Assembly (NCBI RefSeq): GCF_003385515.1
Contig: NZ_QNVT01000002.1
Span: forward strand, 310,001 to 374,000
Direction of reading: 5' to 3'
DNA: 64,000 bases
Origin: Chryseobacterium pennae
GTDB lineage: Bacteria; Bacteroidota; Bacteroidia; Flavobacteriales; Weeksellaceae
Shown here one piece after another: positions 35,066 through 43,736 of the stretch. The notes under the pieces are model-generated. The model worked only from the letters and a program-made list of their open reading frames with translations, did not search any database and was not told the origin of the DNA. The stretch's first letter is position 1, and each line of letters starts with the position of its first letter. The position numbers and the translations under genes were made by a program.

Positions 35066-36424
35066 ATGAAAAAGATATTAGGAACCTCATTATTGTTTTT
35101 AGGATTGGCAGTTTTTGGCCAGGCCAAAGAAGACTCAATACAATTTAGCAAGATCTCCCTTGAAGTTTTAAATAACGGAAAAGGATACAGTGATCTTCGC
35201 GAACTCACTAAAAATATTGGCCACCGTTTAAGCGGATCTGAAGCTTATGAAAAATCTGTACAATGGGCCGCACAAAAACTTCGTGAAGCAGGAGCAGATA
35301 AAGTATGGCTTCAGGAAGTGATGATCCCGGTTTGGGTGAGAGGAAAAGAATCCCTACACATTAAAACCTCCGGCGGAGGCTGGAAAAGTCTTAAAATGCT
35401 TTCTCTCGGGAACTCCGAAGGAACAGGTGGAAAAGATATTTCAGGAGAAATTATCATGGTGAAATCTATGGATGAATACAATAATCTTACACCGGAACAG
35501 GTAAAAGATAAAATACTGTTCTTCAATTACGCTTTCAAACAATCATTCATAGAAACTTTTAAAGGTTATGGTGATGCAGCCAAGTACAGAACAACAGCAG
35601 CATCTTTAGCCGCTAAAAAAGGAGGAAAATTTGCCATCATCCGTTCTCTTTCCTCAGCTTTCGACGATGTTCCTCATACAGGAGCCATGCGTTATGAAGA
35701 AAACGTTTCTAAAATACCCGCTGTAGCTGTCGGAAGTACTACTGCAGACGAGTTGGAAACTTTATTAAAGAGTCAGAAAATTACAGCAAAACTGAACTCC
35801 AATTGTGGAATGAAAGGTGAGAAACTCTCCCACTCCGTGATTGGTGAAATTACAGGTAAAAAAGACCAAAGTGTAATTGTAGTAGGTGGTCATCTTGATT
35901 CCTGGGATGTAGGAGAAGGCGCTCATGATGATGGAGCCGGAATTGTTCAGAGCATTGAAGTTCTGAGAACATTCAAAAAATTGGGAATACAGAATAACCA
36001 TACGATCAGAGTTGTTTGCTTTGCCAATGAAGAAAATGGGGTAAAAGGTGGTATTCAATATGGAAAAACAGTAAAAGAAAAGAATGAAAAACATCTTTTT
36101 GCCATAGAATCCGATGCCGGAGGTTTTGCTCCGAGAGGGATCGCACTGGATATGGATGATACCAAAAGAAAACAGATCCAAGGCTGGTCCAAACTATTCC
36201 TGCCTTATGGAGTGTATAATTTCGAAGAAAAGTTTTCCGGAACAGACCTCTACCCGCTTCATGATATGGGAATTCCCGCAGCTGAGCTGATGCCCGATTC
36301 TCAGCGTTACTTTGATATTCACCACACAGAAGAAGACACTTTTGAAAAAGTTAATAGAAGAGAGCTTTTATTAGGCGCTGTAGCTATGACCCATATTATT
36401 TATATGATTGATAAGAACTGGTAA
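35066..36424 (+). CDS. M28 family peptidase (carboxypeptidase Q-like), copy 3
   Basis: The 452-aa secreted protein (MKKILGTSLLFLGLAVFGQA) has the same intact zinc and catalytic residues as copy 2 (GGHLDSWD, AHDDGAG, NEENG, ESDAGG, HHTEED). It starts two bases after copy 2 ends. Stretches such as residues about 40-110 differ from copy 2 at only a few positions. It ends the array and is followed by a terminator. Confidence 0.92.
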   Translation: MKKILGTSLLFLGLAVFGQAKEDSIQFSKISLEVLNNGKGYSDLRELTKNIGHRLSGSEAYEKSVQWAAQKLREAGADKVWLQEVMIPVWVRGKESLHIKTSGGGWKSLKMLSLGNSEGTGGKDISGEIIMVKSMDEYNNLTPEQVKDKILFFNYAFKQSFIETFKGYGDAAKYRTTAASLAAKKGGKFAIIRSLSSAFDDVPHTGAMRYEENVSKIPAVAVGSTTADELETLLKSQKITAKLNSNCGMKGEKLSHSVIGEITGKKDQSVIVVGGHLDSWDVGEGAHDDGAGIVQSIEVLRTFKKLGIQNNHTIRVVCFANEENGVKGGIQYGKTVKEKNEKHLFAIESDAGGFAPRGIALDMDDTKRKQIQGWSKLFLPYGVYNFEEKFSGTDLYPLHDMGIPAAELMPDSQRYFDIHHTEEDTFEKVNRRELLLGAVAMTHIIYMIDKNW

Positions 36425-36452
36425 TGAAATACTAGCTTGATATAAATTAACT

Positions 36453-36490
36453 CCCCATTAAATTCTATAAGATTTGATGGGGGTTTCTTT
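36453..36490 (+). terminator. Terminator of the M28 peptidase array
   Basis: CCCCATTAAA (36453-36462) and TTTGATGGGG (36473-36482) pair with one mismatch, followed by a T-rich tail. Confidence 0.75.
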
Positions 36491-36678
36491 TATTACTTTA
36501 AAAACATAAATCTCAGAAATGATTATGTAAGAAGAGGACACTGAATAGATTTTAGAAAGTTTTCGCTTTAAAAATTTAATGGTGCTTTGTTATTCCTTAG
36601 AAATCCAAATAAAGCTTTTAAAAATTATGGTCTGGATTTTTACGGGATGACAAACTAAATATTATTTAATGTAAGGGT

Positions 36679-37185
36679 CTAGCCACAGAAAGTATTTATT
36701 TTGTGCTTAATTTGATGTAGAAAATAATTCCAGGAATCTCTTATTCCACCTAATTCCCAATTGACATCAAACTTTCTTCCTTTTACTACATAATTAGGAA
36801 GCGAAATTTTTGAATGAAACATAGGTGGTTCTTTTTTCACTATAGCAAAATAATCAGGTTCAAAATTCGATTTCCTGTAATATTGAATTTCAATTACAGT
36901 TTCTTTTCGGCCCGCTTTGAAGATATATAATGTAATATCATAAAGATCATGATACTCATTGGTTAAAATTTCAATTACTGAATCTAATCCTAGTACATCT
37001 TTATGTTTATTTATTTTATTCCGGGCTTTCCTTTGTTCAAAAAATTTTGGCCTTTCAAACTCATTGAAATCAGACACTATAAAAACAAAATCAGGAGATA
37101 TCTTATTCCAACAATTCATCTTTGCCAATCGTTGAAGATTAACAATACAAATCTCAATATTATCTTTTAAGCTATCTTTGTTCAC
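36679..37185 (-). CDS. Hypothetical protein
   Basis: A 168-aa soluble protein with no signal peptide or membrane helix, rich in Lys, Phe and Tyr. The middle (VIEILTNEYHDLYDITLYIFKAGRKETVIEIQYYRKS) looks like alternating strands and helices. I recognise no family. It is isolated between non-coding stretches in a part of the window that looks accessory, and its A+T content is higher than that of the genes around it. Confidence 0.55.
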   Translation of the reverse strand: MNKDSLKDNIEICIVNLQRLAKMNCWNKISPDFVFIVSDFNEFERPKFFEQRKARNKINKHKDVLGLDSVIEILTNEYHDLYDITLYIFKAGRKETVIEIQYYRKSNFEPDYFAIVKKEPPMFHSKISLPNYVVKGRKFDVNWELGGIRDSWNYFLHQIKHKINTFCG

Positions 37186-37856
37186 TTTTCCAAAATTAAA
37201 CTTTTTTACAATTATCCCAGTGACGAGGCCTAAAAACTGTGCTCTAAAAATTCAATAGAAACAGATTTTAATCCGTTCATATTTTATACATTAAATTTCA
37301 TTGACTTTAGCTAAAACCTAGATCTAAGAATTTTACATTCAAAATCTATTTTTTCTTTGTTTAAGGAAATAAACAATATAAAACATTGAAGAACAACAAA
37401 ATAAAACAAAATAATTCCAACTGTTAATCGTAGAATTATCACTTTGGCATGAAATTGGCATGTCCTTTTGTGAGAAAAAATTAAAAAAACACTAAGGATG
37501 AGAAAAAAGGTTTTCTGTGGATTTTCAGTTTTCCACTGATTCAAAGTTCATATCTTATGAATCCTTTTTTTTCTACGATGCCGTAAAAGATACGGGAACG
37601 TGATGAATTAGCCCTCTGGCCGATTTTTCACAGCAGAGTTATGCGCCGTATCTAACTGGTATCAACAATAAACCCGTGAGTCATTTATTGATTCAAAAAT
37701 GATTATTAAACCCGGACTTTAAAGCCCGGTATCATAATATTGAATAAAACGGCAAAGTCATCGCGAACCTTAGCCCAGTAAAGAAATATGCCTTTCTTTT
37801 TACCGTGATGATTTATACCTGATTTATTCTCAATTAATTAAAGTATAACCCTTAAA
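37186..37856. other. Non-coding region with a possible gene relic
   Basis: About 670 bp without an intact gene. From about 37541 to 37830 one forward frame reads protein-like between several stops, with higher G+C than the surroundings. A 19-bp near-palindrome (CCCGGACTTTAAAGCCCGG) lies at 37711-37729. The minus-strand frame at 37311-37544 is hydrophobic but unsupported. Confidence 0.4.
37541..37830 (+). pseudogene. Possible degenerate coding remnant
   Basis: Reading the frame through TAC at 37574 gives SKFISYESFFFYDAVKDTGT, two stops, ISPLADFSQQSYAPYLTGIN and onwards to NPDFKARYHNIE, a stop, and NGKVIANLSPVKKYAFLFTV. The composition looks coding, but stops occur every 15-45 codons. I cannot name a parent family; a decayed mobile-element or accessory gene is possible. 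Confidence 0.3.
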
Positions 37857-38111
37857 ATGTTAGTAATGATGAGAGCCTTTTTTGAAATGATTTTTAAGAG
37901 AAATGAAGACGCTGCAAAAATGCATATCTGGAGCCTGTTATTGGTTTTAAGTTTTGCTGCCTTTTCTGTACTGGTATACAGTTCAAAACCAAGTTTAAAC
38001 AGCTTAATAGTATATCTGACCGCCTTTGCCGCTTATATCGGCTTTGGTCTTGTATTCATTAGTTCCCTTGCGGGGACAGGAATGAATAAAAGATCCGGTA
38101 GAAACATATAA
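37857..38111 (+). CDS. Small membrane protein
   Basis: An 84-aa product with two hydrophobic segments (about 25-43 and 49-72) and charged ends (FKRNEDAAKMH, NKRSGRNI). No family is recognised. Support comes from its clean ends, the strong terminator 23 bp after the stop and the absence of a competing frame. Confidence 0.55.
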   Translation: MLVMMRAFFEMIFKRNEDAAKMHIWSLLLVLSFAAFSVLVYSSKPSLNSLIVYLTAFAAYIGFGLVFISSLAGTGMNKRSGRNI

Positions 38112-38133
38112 CTTTTATTTCACTCTTTTACTG

Positions 38134-38161
38134 AAAAACCGCCCTTCTGGGGCGGTTTTTT
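38134..38161 (+). terminator. Strong terminator between convergent small genes
   Basis: AAAAACCGCCC and GGGCGGTTTTT form an 11-bp stem around a 5-base loop. The A-run and T-run on either side allow it to work for both the membrane protein gene and the convergent gene at 38179. Confidence 0.88.
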
Positions 38162-38178
38162 CTATACAGTTTTATAAG

Positions 38179-38400
38179 TTATTCTTTAAAGATATCTTTC
38201 ATCATCTTCTCAAGGAACTGAGTAGTTTCCTCTTCAACCATTTTTTCAGATTTTGCTACTAATTCTGCATGAAAGGGCTGGCAGCATGCCTTGATTCCAA
38301 ATCCGTCATCTGTTTTTACAAATTCCGGATGTAAGTTATGTTCTTTACAAACTTCAGCCTCTATTTCCTGTTTTATTAAATCGTAATTAAGATCAAACAT
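38179..38400 (-). CDS. Small conserved hypothetical protein
   Basis: A 73-aa soluble, acidic and largely helical product (MFDLNYDLIKQEIEAEVCKEHNLHPEFVK). It has three cysteines, including the pair in KACCQPFH with nearby histidines, but no known motif. The gene has good coding character and ends 18 bp from the shared terminator. Family and function unknown. Confidence 0.6.
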   Translation of the reverse strand: MFDLNYDLIKQEIEAEVCKEHNLHPEFVKTDDGFGIKACCQPFHAELVAKSEKMVEEETTQFLEKMMKDIFKE

Positions 38401-38495
38401 ATTTTTTATTTTTATTCATTGGTGAGGGATAAAGATAGGAATAATTTACTTTCATAGAAAACCCGTATTTCCACAGTATTTCATTTCATACAGAT

Positions 38496-39668
38496 CTAGG
38501 AATCAGCCTTTAAATACATTTTCTTTTTAAGGTTCACACTCATTACAACTCCGCCTCTCTTTATTTTCATATCAATAGCAGTAACATCCTTTTCTACCCT
38601 GTTCAGAAAATAATGACAAACGCCTTCTTTGTCAAGATTATCAAGGTTTATATTATTAATACTAATGATAGAATCTCCTACCATTAAAGGGAAATTTTCT
38701 TCCTGTAATACATAGACAACAGTAGGTTTAGAGTCTATAAAACGATACCCAAAACCAAAGGATTCCAATTTGTAAGAAGCTTCTTTAATTTGCTTCATAT
38801 AAATCTTACGGCCTTCCCAATCCAGAACAAATACAAAGTTTTTTAAAAAATCATTTCCTATTAAGTTTGAACTCCCTGTTGCTACCATTGCCTTGTTAAA
38901 CGTTTTATTTCCCACAGCGATATTAGAAGCCTTAAAAATATATCCGGACACAGGATTTCCAGCCCCAAACGCCCCTACAGAACTGTTTCCGTAAACATCT
39001 ATTTTCTCTGTTACTTTTTTGGAATTGTAATTATTATTGGTAATTTTTATATTTCCTGAAGATCCGGTATCAAATGTGAAATTTATTTTCTGATCAAGAA
39101 TACTGGCTTTTATAATAGGTGTTTTCTGATCTTTTACATCAAAAGGAATTATAATATCATAACCTGTAAGATCAAATCTTGAAAGATCCCGAGTTGCTTC
39201 CAATGAATTTTCATCATAGTTTATCCTCCAGAAAAGTTTAGCCATCTGATTAGAACCAAGAATTCCATCCACTTTAAAGCATTCGAATTCAGTTGCCGTA
39301 AGATCCATTACCATGACTCCAATATTTTTAAAAACCAGCTGGTCTACAATCATTTCAGGTAATACCGTAAATATCTGATCCTGCTTATTTTTCTGCGAAT
39401 CTTTCACACTGCTTTTATATTTCTTCTCAAGACCCAGATCTGTATAAACTGCCGTAGAAATAACAGTTGGAGCTCCGGTATCTAAAAGAAAATTATATAT
39501 TTTTCCATTAATGCTTACTTTTACAAAAGGTAAATCTGTGGAATATTTTAAATTGATTTTTTCAACTGTCGATTTTAGCTGAACATCACCATTCTCAAAG
39601 AACTTCTTCCCTTGGGCAATAAGACTAAGATTGGAAAATATAAAAAGAGTATAGAAGATTTTTTTCAT
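38496..39668 (-). CDS. Secreted retropepsin-like aspartic protease with C-terminal PDZ domain
   Basis: The 390-aa product, taken from the ATG before MKKIFYTLFIFSNLSLIAQG, has two aspartic protease half-sites, FLLDTGAPTVIS (about residue 63) and FTFDTGSSGNI (about 195), as in the bacterial two-lobed retropepsin-like family. A PDZ-like domain (about 310-390, MVGDSIISINNINL) follows. The 32 in-frame codons before the signal peptide include the upstream terminator and are not used. Substrate unknown. Confidence 0.85.
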   Translation of the reverse strand: MKKIFYTLFIFSNLSLIAQGKKFFENGDVQLKSTVEKINLKYSTDLPFVKVSINGKIYNFLLDTGAPTVISTAVYTDLGLEKKYKSSVKDSQKNKQDQIFTVLPEMIVDQLVFKNIGVMVMDLTATEFECFKVDGILGSNQMAKLFWRINYDENSLEATRDLSRFDLTGYDIIIPFDVKDQKTPIIKASILDQKINFTFDTGSSGNIKITNNNYNSKKVTEKIDVYGNSSVGAFGAGNPVSGYIFKASNIAVGNKTFNKAMVATGSSNLIGNDFLKNFVFVLDWEGRKIYMKQIKEASYKLESFGFGYRFIDSKPTVVYVLQEENFPLMVGDSIISINNINLDNLDKEGVCHYFLNRVEKDVTAIDMKIKRGGVVMSVNLKKKMYLKADS

Positions 39669-39730
39669 GAAACAGTTTTTACTAAAGTAGTCATTTTCAG
39701 AGTGCAGACAAAACCATCTCATTAATATAA

Positions 39731-39759
39731 ACAAAAAAGCCGCCCTTTTCGGGGCGGCT
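39731..39759 (-). terminator. Terminator of the PPIase pair
   Basis: On the minus strand AGCCGCCC pairs with GGGCGGCT, followed by TTTTTTGTTT, 22 bp after the stop of the PPIase gene. Confidence 0.85.
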
Positions 39760-39780
39760 CTCATATCTTTAAAGATTCAA

Positions 39781-40896
39781 TTATTTTACTTTTACAAGCT
39801 CAACATCGAAAACTAACCAAGAGTTTGGCGGAATAACTCCTCCTGCCCCTCTTTCTCCATAAGCCATTGCTGGCGGGATCAATAAAGTAGCAGTTTCACC
39901 TTCTTTCAATAATAGGATTCCTTCATCCCATCCTTTGATTACTCTCCCCATTCCGATTGGAATATCAATAGGTTCGTTTCTCTTAAATGAAGAATCGAAT
40001 TCAGTTCCGTCTACTAATTTTCCTGCATAGTGTACAGAAACGTTATCACCTACCTTTGGTGCTTTACCATCGGCAGTTTTAGTGATTTTATAGTAAAGAC
40101 CTGATTCAGTTTTTTGCATTCCGGCTTTTAGGTTTTCAACTAATTTTTCCTGGTTTGCTTTGAACTCTTCTTCTTTTTTCTTTTTTTCCGCTTCTTCTTT
40201 AGCAATGAAAGCTTTGTTATTTTCTGCGATTTTAGCCTTTCCCTCGTTGAAAGTTTTAGCTGCATCGTAATTTTTATACTCGTCACCTTTACCGAAGATA
40301 GAAACTTTTTCTAAAACGATATCTGTTTTAGGCTTATCCTGAGCTCCTTTTTCAACATTAGCAATAGTGTCAATTACATCATTACCTTTTACCACTTTTC
40401 CGAAGATCGTGTGTCTTCCGTCTAACCAAGGAGTAGCTACTTCAGTGATGAAAAACTGAGAACCGTTTGTATTTGGCCCTGAGTTCGCCATAGAAAGAAT
40501 ACCTTTTCCTGTATGTTTAAGATCGTTTCTTTCATCTTCAAATTTATATCCAGGATCTCCCATCCCTGTTCCCTGAGGATCACCTCCCTGGATCATGAAA
40601 TCTTTGATTACTCTGTGGAAAATAGTTCCGTCATAATAAGGAACTCCCTTAGCCTTAGCTTTGTTGTCGATTTTCCCTTCTGCAAGACCGATAAAGTTGG
40701 CTACAGTTACTGGTGCTTTCTTGTCCTCAAACTTCACAATCAGGTTACCTTTTGTAGTTTGAAGATTGGCATAAAGCCCGTCATTAAGACCTTCGTAAGT
40801 TTCTTTGTCTACGTTCATTTTTTTATAAATTGGGGTACAACTCATCAGCGAAACACTTGCCGCTGCCAGAATTATATTCTTGTTAAACAATTTCAT
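39781..40896 (-). CDS. Lipoprotein PPIase, cyclophilin-FKBP fusion
   Basis: The 371-aa protein has a lipobox (VSLMSC, Cys19) and two prolyl isomerase domains. The first is a cyclophilin (about 42-205) with FHRVIKDFMIQGGDPQGTGMG and GSQFFITEV. A charged helical linker (about 205-265, rich in KKKEEE) follows, then an FKBP domain (about 275-371) with VSVHYAGKLVDGTEFDSSF and IPPAMAYGERGAGGVIPPNS. It helps protein folding in the periplasm. Its start is three bases after the stop of the GldI-like gene. Confidence 0.93.
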   Translation of the reverse strand: MKLFNKNIILAAASVSLMSCTPIYKKMNVDKETYEGLNDGLYANLQTTKGNLIVKFEDKKAPVTVANFIGLAEGKIDNKAKAKGVPYYDGTIFHRVIKDFMIQGGDPQGTGMGDPGYKFEDERNDLKHTGKGILSMANSGPNTNGSQFFITEVATPWLDGRHTIFGKVVKGNDVIDTIANVEKGAQDKPKTDIVLEKVSIFGKGDEYKNYDAAKTFNEGKAKIAENNKAFIAKEEAEKKKKEEEFKANQEKLVENLKAGMQKTESGLYYKITKTADGKAPKVGDNVSVHYAGKLVDGTEFDSSFKRNEPIDIPIGMGRVIKGWDEGILLLKEGETATLLIPPAMAYGERGAGGVIPPNSWLVFDVELVKVK

Positions 40897-40899
40897 GTA

Positions 40900-41412
40900 T
40901 TATAAAGCTTTTAATTTTATGATTAATGGTATATCGTTGTCTATTTTCTTTTCGTCTCCAAAAGTTCCATAAGCCAAAGAAGACGGCACCAAAAGCGTCA
41001 CTTCCTCTCCATCATGTATAAAACGCAAAGCATTTTCCACCGCTTTCAGTTCATCAAAATGCCCGAATTTGGCATCTCTTCTTTCAAAAGGCTGATCATA
41101 AATTTTGGTCTCATCAAAATCATACAGTTCATAAGAATAGGAAATCAGAGTATTATCTGCTCTTCTTTCTCTATAATCAAAACCATCAACCGTTACCCAA
41201 TAATTAAGCTGTGTAGGATAAAATTTTATCGTTTGTCCACTAATCCAATCCTGAATATGTCCTCTTTCAATGGTATTCAGATTTTTCATTCTGTTCTTAG
41301 AAACATCCAGATCTTTCTGGCTCAAAACACCTCCTACCGGAGGATGTGCCGTCTGTACATTTCTATTACAGCTCAACAGGCTTATGGCTGATATGAAGAG
41401 TATTTTTTTCAT
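40900..41412 (-). CDS. GldI-like FKBP-type PPIase lipoprotein
   Basis: The 170-aa lipoprotein (lipobox SLLSC) has a C-terminal FKBP-like domain (DGEEVTLLVPSSLAYGTFGDEKKIDNDIPLIIKLKAL) and resembles GldI, the gliding-motility-associated PPIase of flavobacteria. The N-terminal half is divergent (NTIERGHIQDWISGQTIKFYPTQLNYWVTV). Here it pairs with a second PPIase, so a general role in outer membrane or T9SS protein folding is as likely as motility. Confidence 0.8.
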   Translation of the reverse strand: MKKILFISAISLLSCNRNVQTAHPPVGGVLSQKDLDVSKNRMKNLNTIERGHIQDWISGQTIKFYPTQLNYWVTVDGFDYRERRADNTLISYSYELYDFDETKIYDQPFERRDAKFGHFDELKAVENALRFIHDGEEVTLLVPSSLAYGTFGDEKKIDNDIPLIIKLKAL

Positions 41413-41421
41413 AAACTTTTG

Positions 41422-41453
41422 CGAAAATACACATTTTGTGAATCAATTACAAA
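41422..41453 (-). promoter_or_regulatory. Promoter of the PPIase operon
   Basis: On the minus strand TTTG, 20 bp, then TATTTTCG (41429-41422), one mismatch from TAnnTTTG. The -7 box ends 10 bp before the ATG. Confidence 0.5.
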
Positions 41454-41750
41454 AGCTTTAAACCATTAATGTAAATTATATAAAAACCTCCATTGCTATT
41501 TATGATTAAAATCCAATCACAAAAGATACAAAAGTTTTTAGACACTTAAGTCTTATAAATTAAAAGTATAACGTGGGCAAGAGCACTTAAGTTTAAAAAA
41601 TGAAAGATTTCTTTGGTTGGGCCAGATCTCACTCAATTTATGAGCAGTGATTACATATAAACATCTGTGCAAATCTACGTCATCTGTGGTTAAAATCTAC
41701 CTACATATACTCCAGTTTCTTAATTTGTGTGAATTAAATCTATAGAATAA
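41454..41750. other. Intergenic region between gldI-like and ilvE genes
   Basis: About 300 bp without a gene. It contains phrases such as ATCTGTGCAAATCTACG and CATCTGTGGTTAAAATC near 41661-41698, short degenerate repeats of a type also seen near 25950. Nothing else is recognised. Confidence 0.4.
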
Positions 41751-41776
41751 TAAAAAAAGCCGGGTGATTCCCGGCT
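41751..41776 (-). terminator. Terminator of ilvE
   Basis: On the minus strand AGCCGGG pairs with CCCGGCT around a 5-base loop, followed by seven T. Confidence 0.85.
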
Positions 41777-41799
41777 TATTATAATGTATTTAAATACTT

Positions 41800-42870
41800 T
41801 TAAACTGTTTCAAGAGCATGGTCTACAACCACTCTCCATCCGAATGGATCTTCAGCAAGATTATTTTGAAGGTCTACTAAATCTTTCTTAAGGATCGCTG
41901 CATAGCTTTCTTCATCTGATAATCTTGGAAGTGCTAATTTTTCACCCTCATATCCTAAAGCCTGGAATTGAGTGGTTACCACTGCTGTACCTACTCCCCA
42001 TACTTCTTTAAGCTCTCCGTTTTTCAAAGCTTCAATGACGGTTTTTACCGGGATTGGCTCAACTTTAACTTCGATTCCTCTTTTCTTAGCTAATTGAAGG
42101 AAGCTGTCTCTTGTAACTCCGTCAAGGATTTTCTCAGATGTAGGTGGTGTATAGATTGTATCGTTGATTCTAACAAATACATTCATAGTACCACTTTCTT
42201 CGAAATACTCATGCGTTGCATCATCAGTCCAGATGATTTGCTCATAACCTTCTTCAATAGCTAATTGAGTTGGATAGAAAGAAGCGGCATAGTTCCCCGC
42301 TGCTTTAGCAGAACCTACTCCACCGTTTGCTGCTCTTGAATAGTGATCAGAAATTTTTACAGAAACCGGTTCTGAATAATAGCTCTTTGCTGGTGTTGCT
42401 ACGATAGCAAACATATATTTTTCAGAAACTCTTGCTTTCAAAGCTTCCTCTGTTGCGAAAATTAATGGTCTGATATACAAAGACATACCTTCTCCCTGAG
42501 GGATCCAGTCTCTGTCGATATCTACTAATGCTTTTAATCCGTCTAAAAACATTTCCTCAGTCACCTCAGGCATAGCAAGACGCTTCGCTGACTTGTTGAT
42601 ACGTTCAAAATTCTTTTCAGGCCTGAAAAGGAAAACCTGTCCATCTTTGTCTTTATAGGCTTTCATACCTTCAAAACAAGCTTGTCCATAGTTTACGCCC
42701 ATCATGGCAGGTGTAAATGGTATTGGACCGTAAGGAACTAGTTTCACATCACCCCATTTTCCATTTTCATACTCACATATAATCATATGATCTATAAAGG
42801 TACCACCAAATGAAAAATTGTTAGGGTCAAATGTAGAAATTCTGGAGTTTTCAGTTTTTTGAATTATCAT
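41800..42870 (-). CDS. ilvE: Branched-chain amino acid aminotransferase
   Basis: The 356-aa fold-type IV PLP enzyme has YGQACFEGMKAY, LYIRPLIFATE, the PLP lysine in GSAKAAGNYAASF and DGVTRDSFLQLAK, as in the long (BCAT2-like) branch. It interconverts leucine, isoleucine and valine with their keto acids. It is divergent from mnmD, a conserved neighbour in flavobacteria, and has its own promoter and terminator. Confidence 0.95.
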   Translation of the reverse strand: MIIQKTENSRISTFDPNNFSFGGTFIDHMIICEYENGKWGDVKLVPYGPIPFTPAMMGVNYGQACFEGMKAYKDKDGQVFLFRPEKNFERINKSAKRLAMPEVTEEMFLDGLKALVDIDRDWIPQGEGMSLYIRPLIFATEEALKARVSEKYMFAIVATPAKSYYSEPVSVKISDHYSRAANGGVGSAKAAGNYAASFYPTQLAIEEGYEQIIWTDDATHEYFEESGTMNVFVRINDTIYTPPTSEKILDGVTRDSFLQLAKKRGIEVKVEPIPVKTVIEALKNGELKEVWGVGTAVVTTQFQALGYEGEKLALPRLSDEESYAAILKKDLVDLQNNLAEDPFGWRVVVDHALETV

Positions 42871-42895
42871 TTTTTAAAATTTTTACGATGTTCTA

Positions 42896-42942
42896 CAAAT
42901 TTAACATAATTTTCTAAATATAAAAATTTTAGAGTAAATTTG
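42896..42942. promoter_or_regulatory. Divergent promoters of ilvE and mnmD
   Basis: TAAATTTG at 42903-42896 (minus) serves ilvE and TAAATTTG at 42935-42942 (plus) serves mnmD; both are perfect TAnnTTTG boxes. The mnmD box ends 13 bp before its TTG start, so its leader is very short. Confidence 0.65.
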
Positions 42943-42955
42943 ACAAAAAATTAGC

Positions 42956-43630
42956 TTGAAAAGAGAAATTAAGACAACAAACGACGGAAGTAAAACACTG
43001 TTTATCAATGATTTAAATGAAAATTATCATTCTCATCATGGTGCTCTTCAGGAAGCAGAACATGTGTTTATTAAAAATGGATTAAACTTAATAAATAATT
43101 GCGAAATTAATATTTTAGAACTAGGTTTTGGAACAGGTTTGAATGTTTTAGTGACAATTAATGAATATTTAAAAACTGACAAAAATCATGTCATTAATTA
43201 TTTTTCGCTCGAAAAATATCCCATAAATGAATCTGAAGTTAATGATTTAGCCTACTTTGAACTTTTTGATAACCCTGAGTTTAAAAATATTTATCAGAAA
43301 ATTCATCTGGCAGATTGGGAAAAGTCAGTAGAAATCATTAGTGGATTCAACCTTAAAAAGATAGAATGTGACTTTTTTGATCTGAAGAACATTAATCTGC
43401 CTGAAATCAACCTTGTTTATTTCGACTGTTTCGGAGCAAGAGTACAGCCGGATCTTTGGGAAAAACCACTTTTCGAGTTAGTAGCTGACAAAATGGCCAT
43501 TAACGGATTATTAACAACCTACTCTTCTAAAGGAAGTGTGAGGCGAATCCTTCAGGAGCTGAACTTTCAGGTCGAGAAGAAACAAGGACCTCCAGGGAAA
43601 AGGGAAATGATTAATGCAATCAAGCTTTAA
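42956..43630 (+). CDS. mnmD: tRNA 5-(aminomethyl)-2-thiouridine methyltransferase MnmD
   Basis: The 224-aa protein matches the methyltransferase half of MnmC as found alone in many bacteria. It carries the conserved NENYHSHHGALQEAEHVFI, the SAM motif ILELGFGTGLNVL and the catalytic-site DCFGARVQPDLW. It adds the last methyl group of mnm5s2U in the tRNA wobble position. The start is TTG: the next ATG is far inside the conserved N-terminus, and the promoter lies immediately upstream. Confidence 0.93.
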   Translation: MKREIKTTNDGSKTLFINDLNENYHSHHGALQEAEHVFIKNGLNLINNCEINILELGFGTGLNVLVTINEYLKTDKNHVINYFSLEKYPINESEVNDLAYFELFDNPEFKNIYQKIHLADWEKSVEIISGFNLKKIECDFFDLKNINLPEINLVYFDCFGARVQPDLWEKPLFELVADKMAINGLLTTYSSKGSVRRILQELNFQVEKKQGPPGKREMINAIKL

Positions 43631-43736
43631 TCAAGTAAAAATGCATACCAGTGAAATTACATTTTCATCCTTTCATCAATATATGCCTCATAAAAATTCC
43701 TTACCTTAGCTATACAAAATATTATACATTATATAT

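Noticed and set aside
37444..37471. Two overlapping TTGGCATG phrases resembling sigma-54 promoters
   Set aside because: In both cases the distance to the -12 TTG is off by one base, unlike the exact match at 51675.
37311..37544. 77-codon hydrophobic frame on the minus strand
   Set aside because: Low-complexity AT-rich translation with no promoter, no terminator and no neighbour in support.
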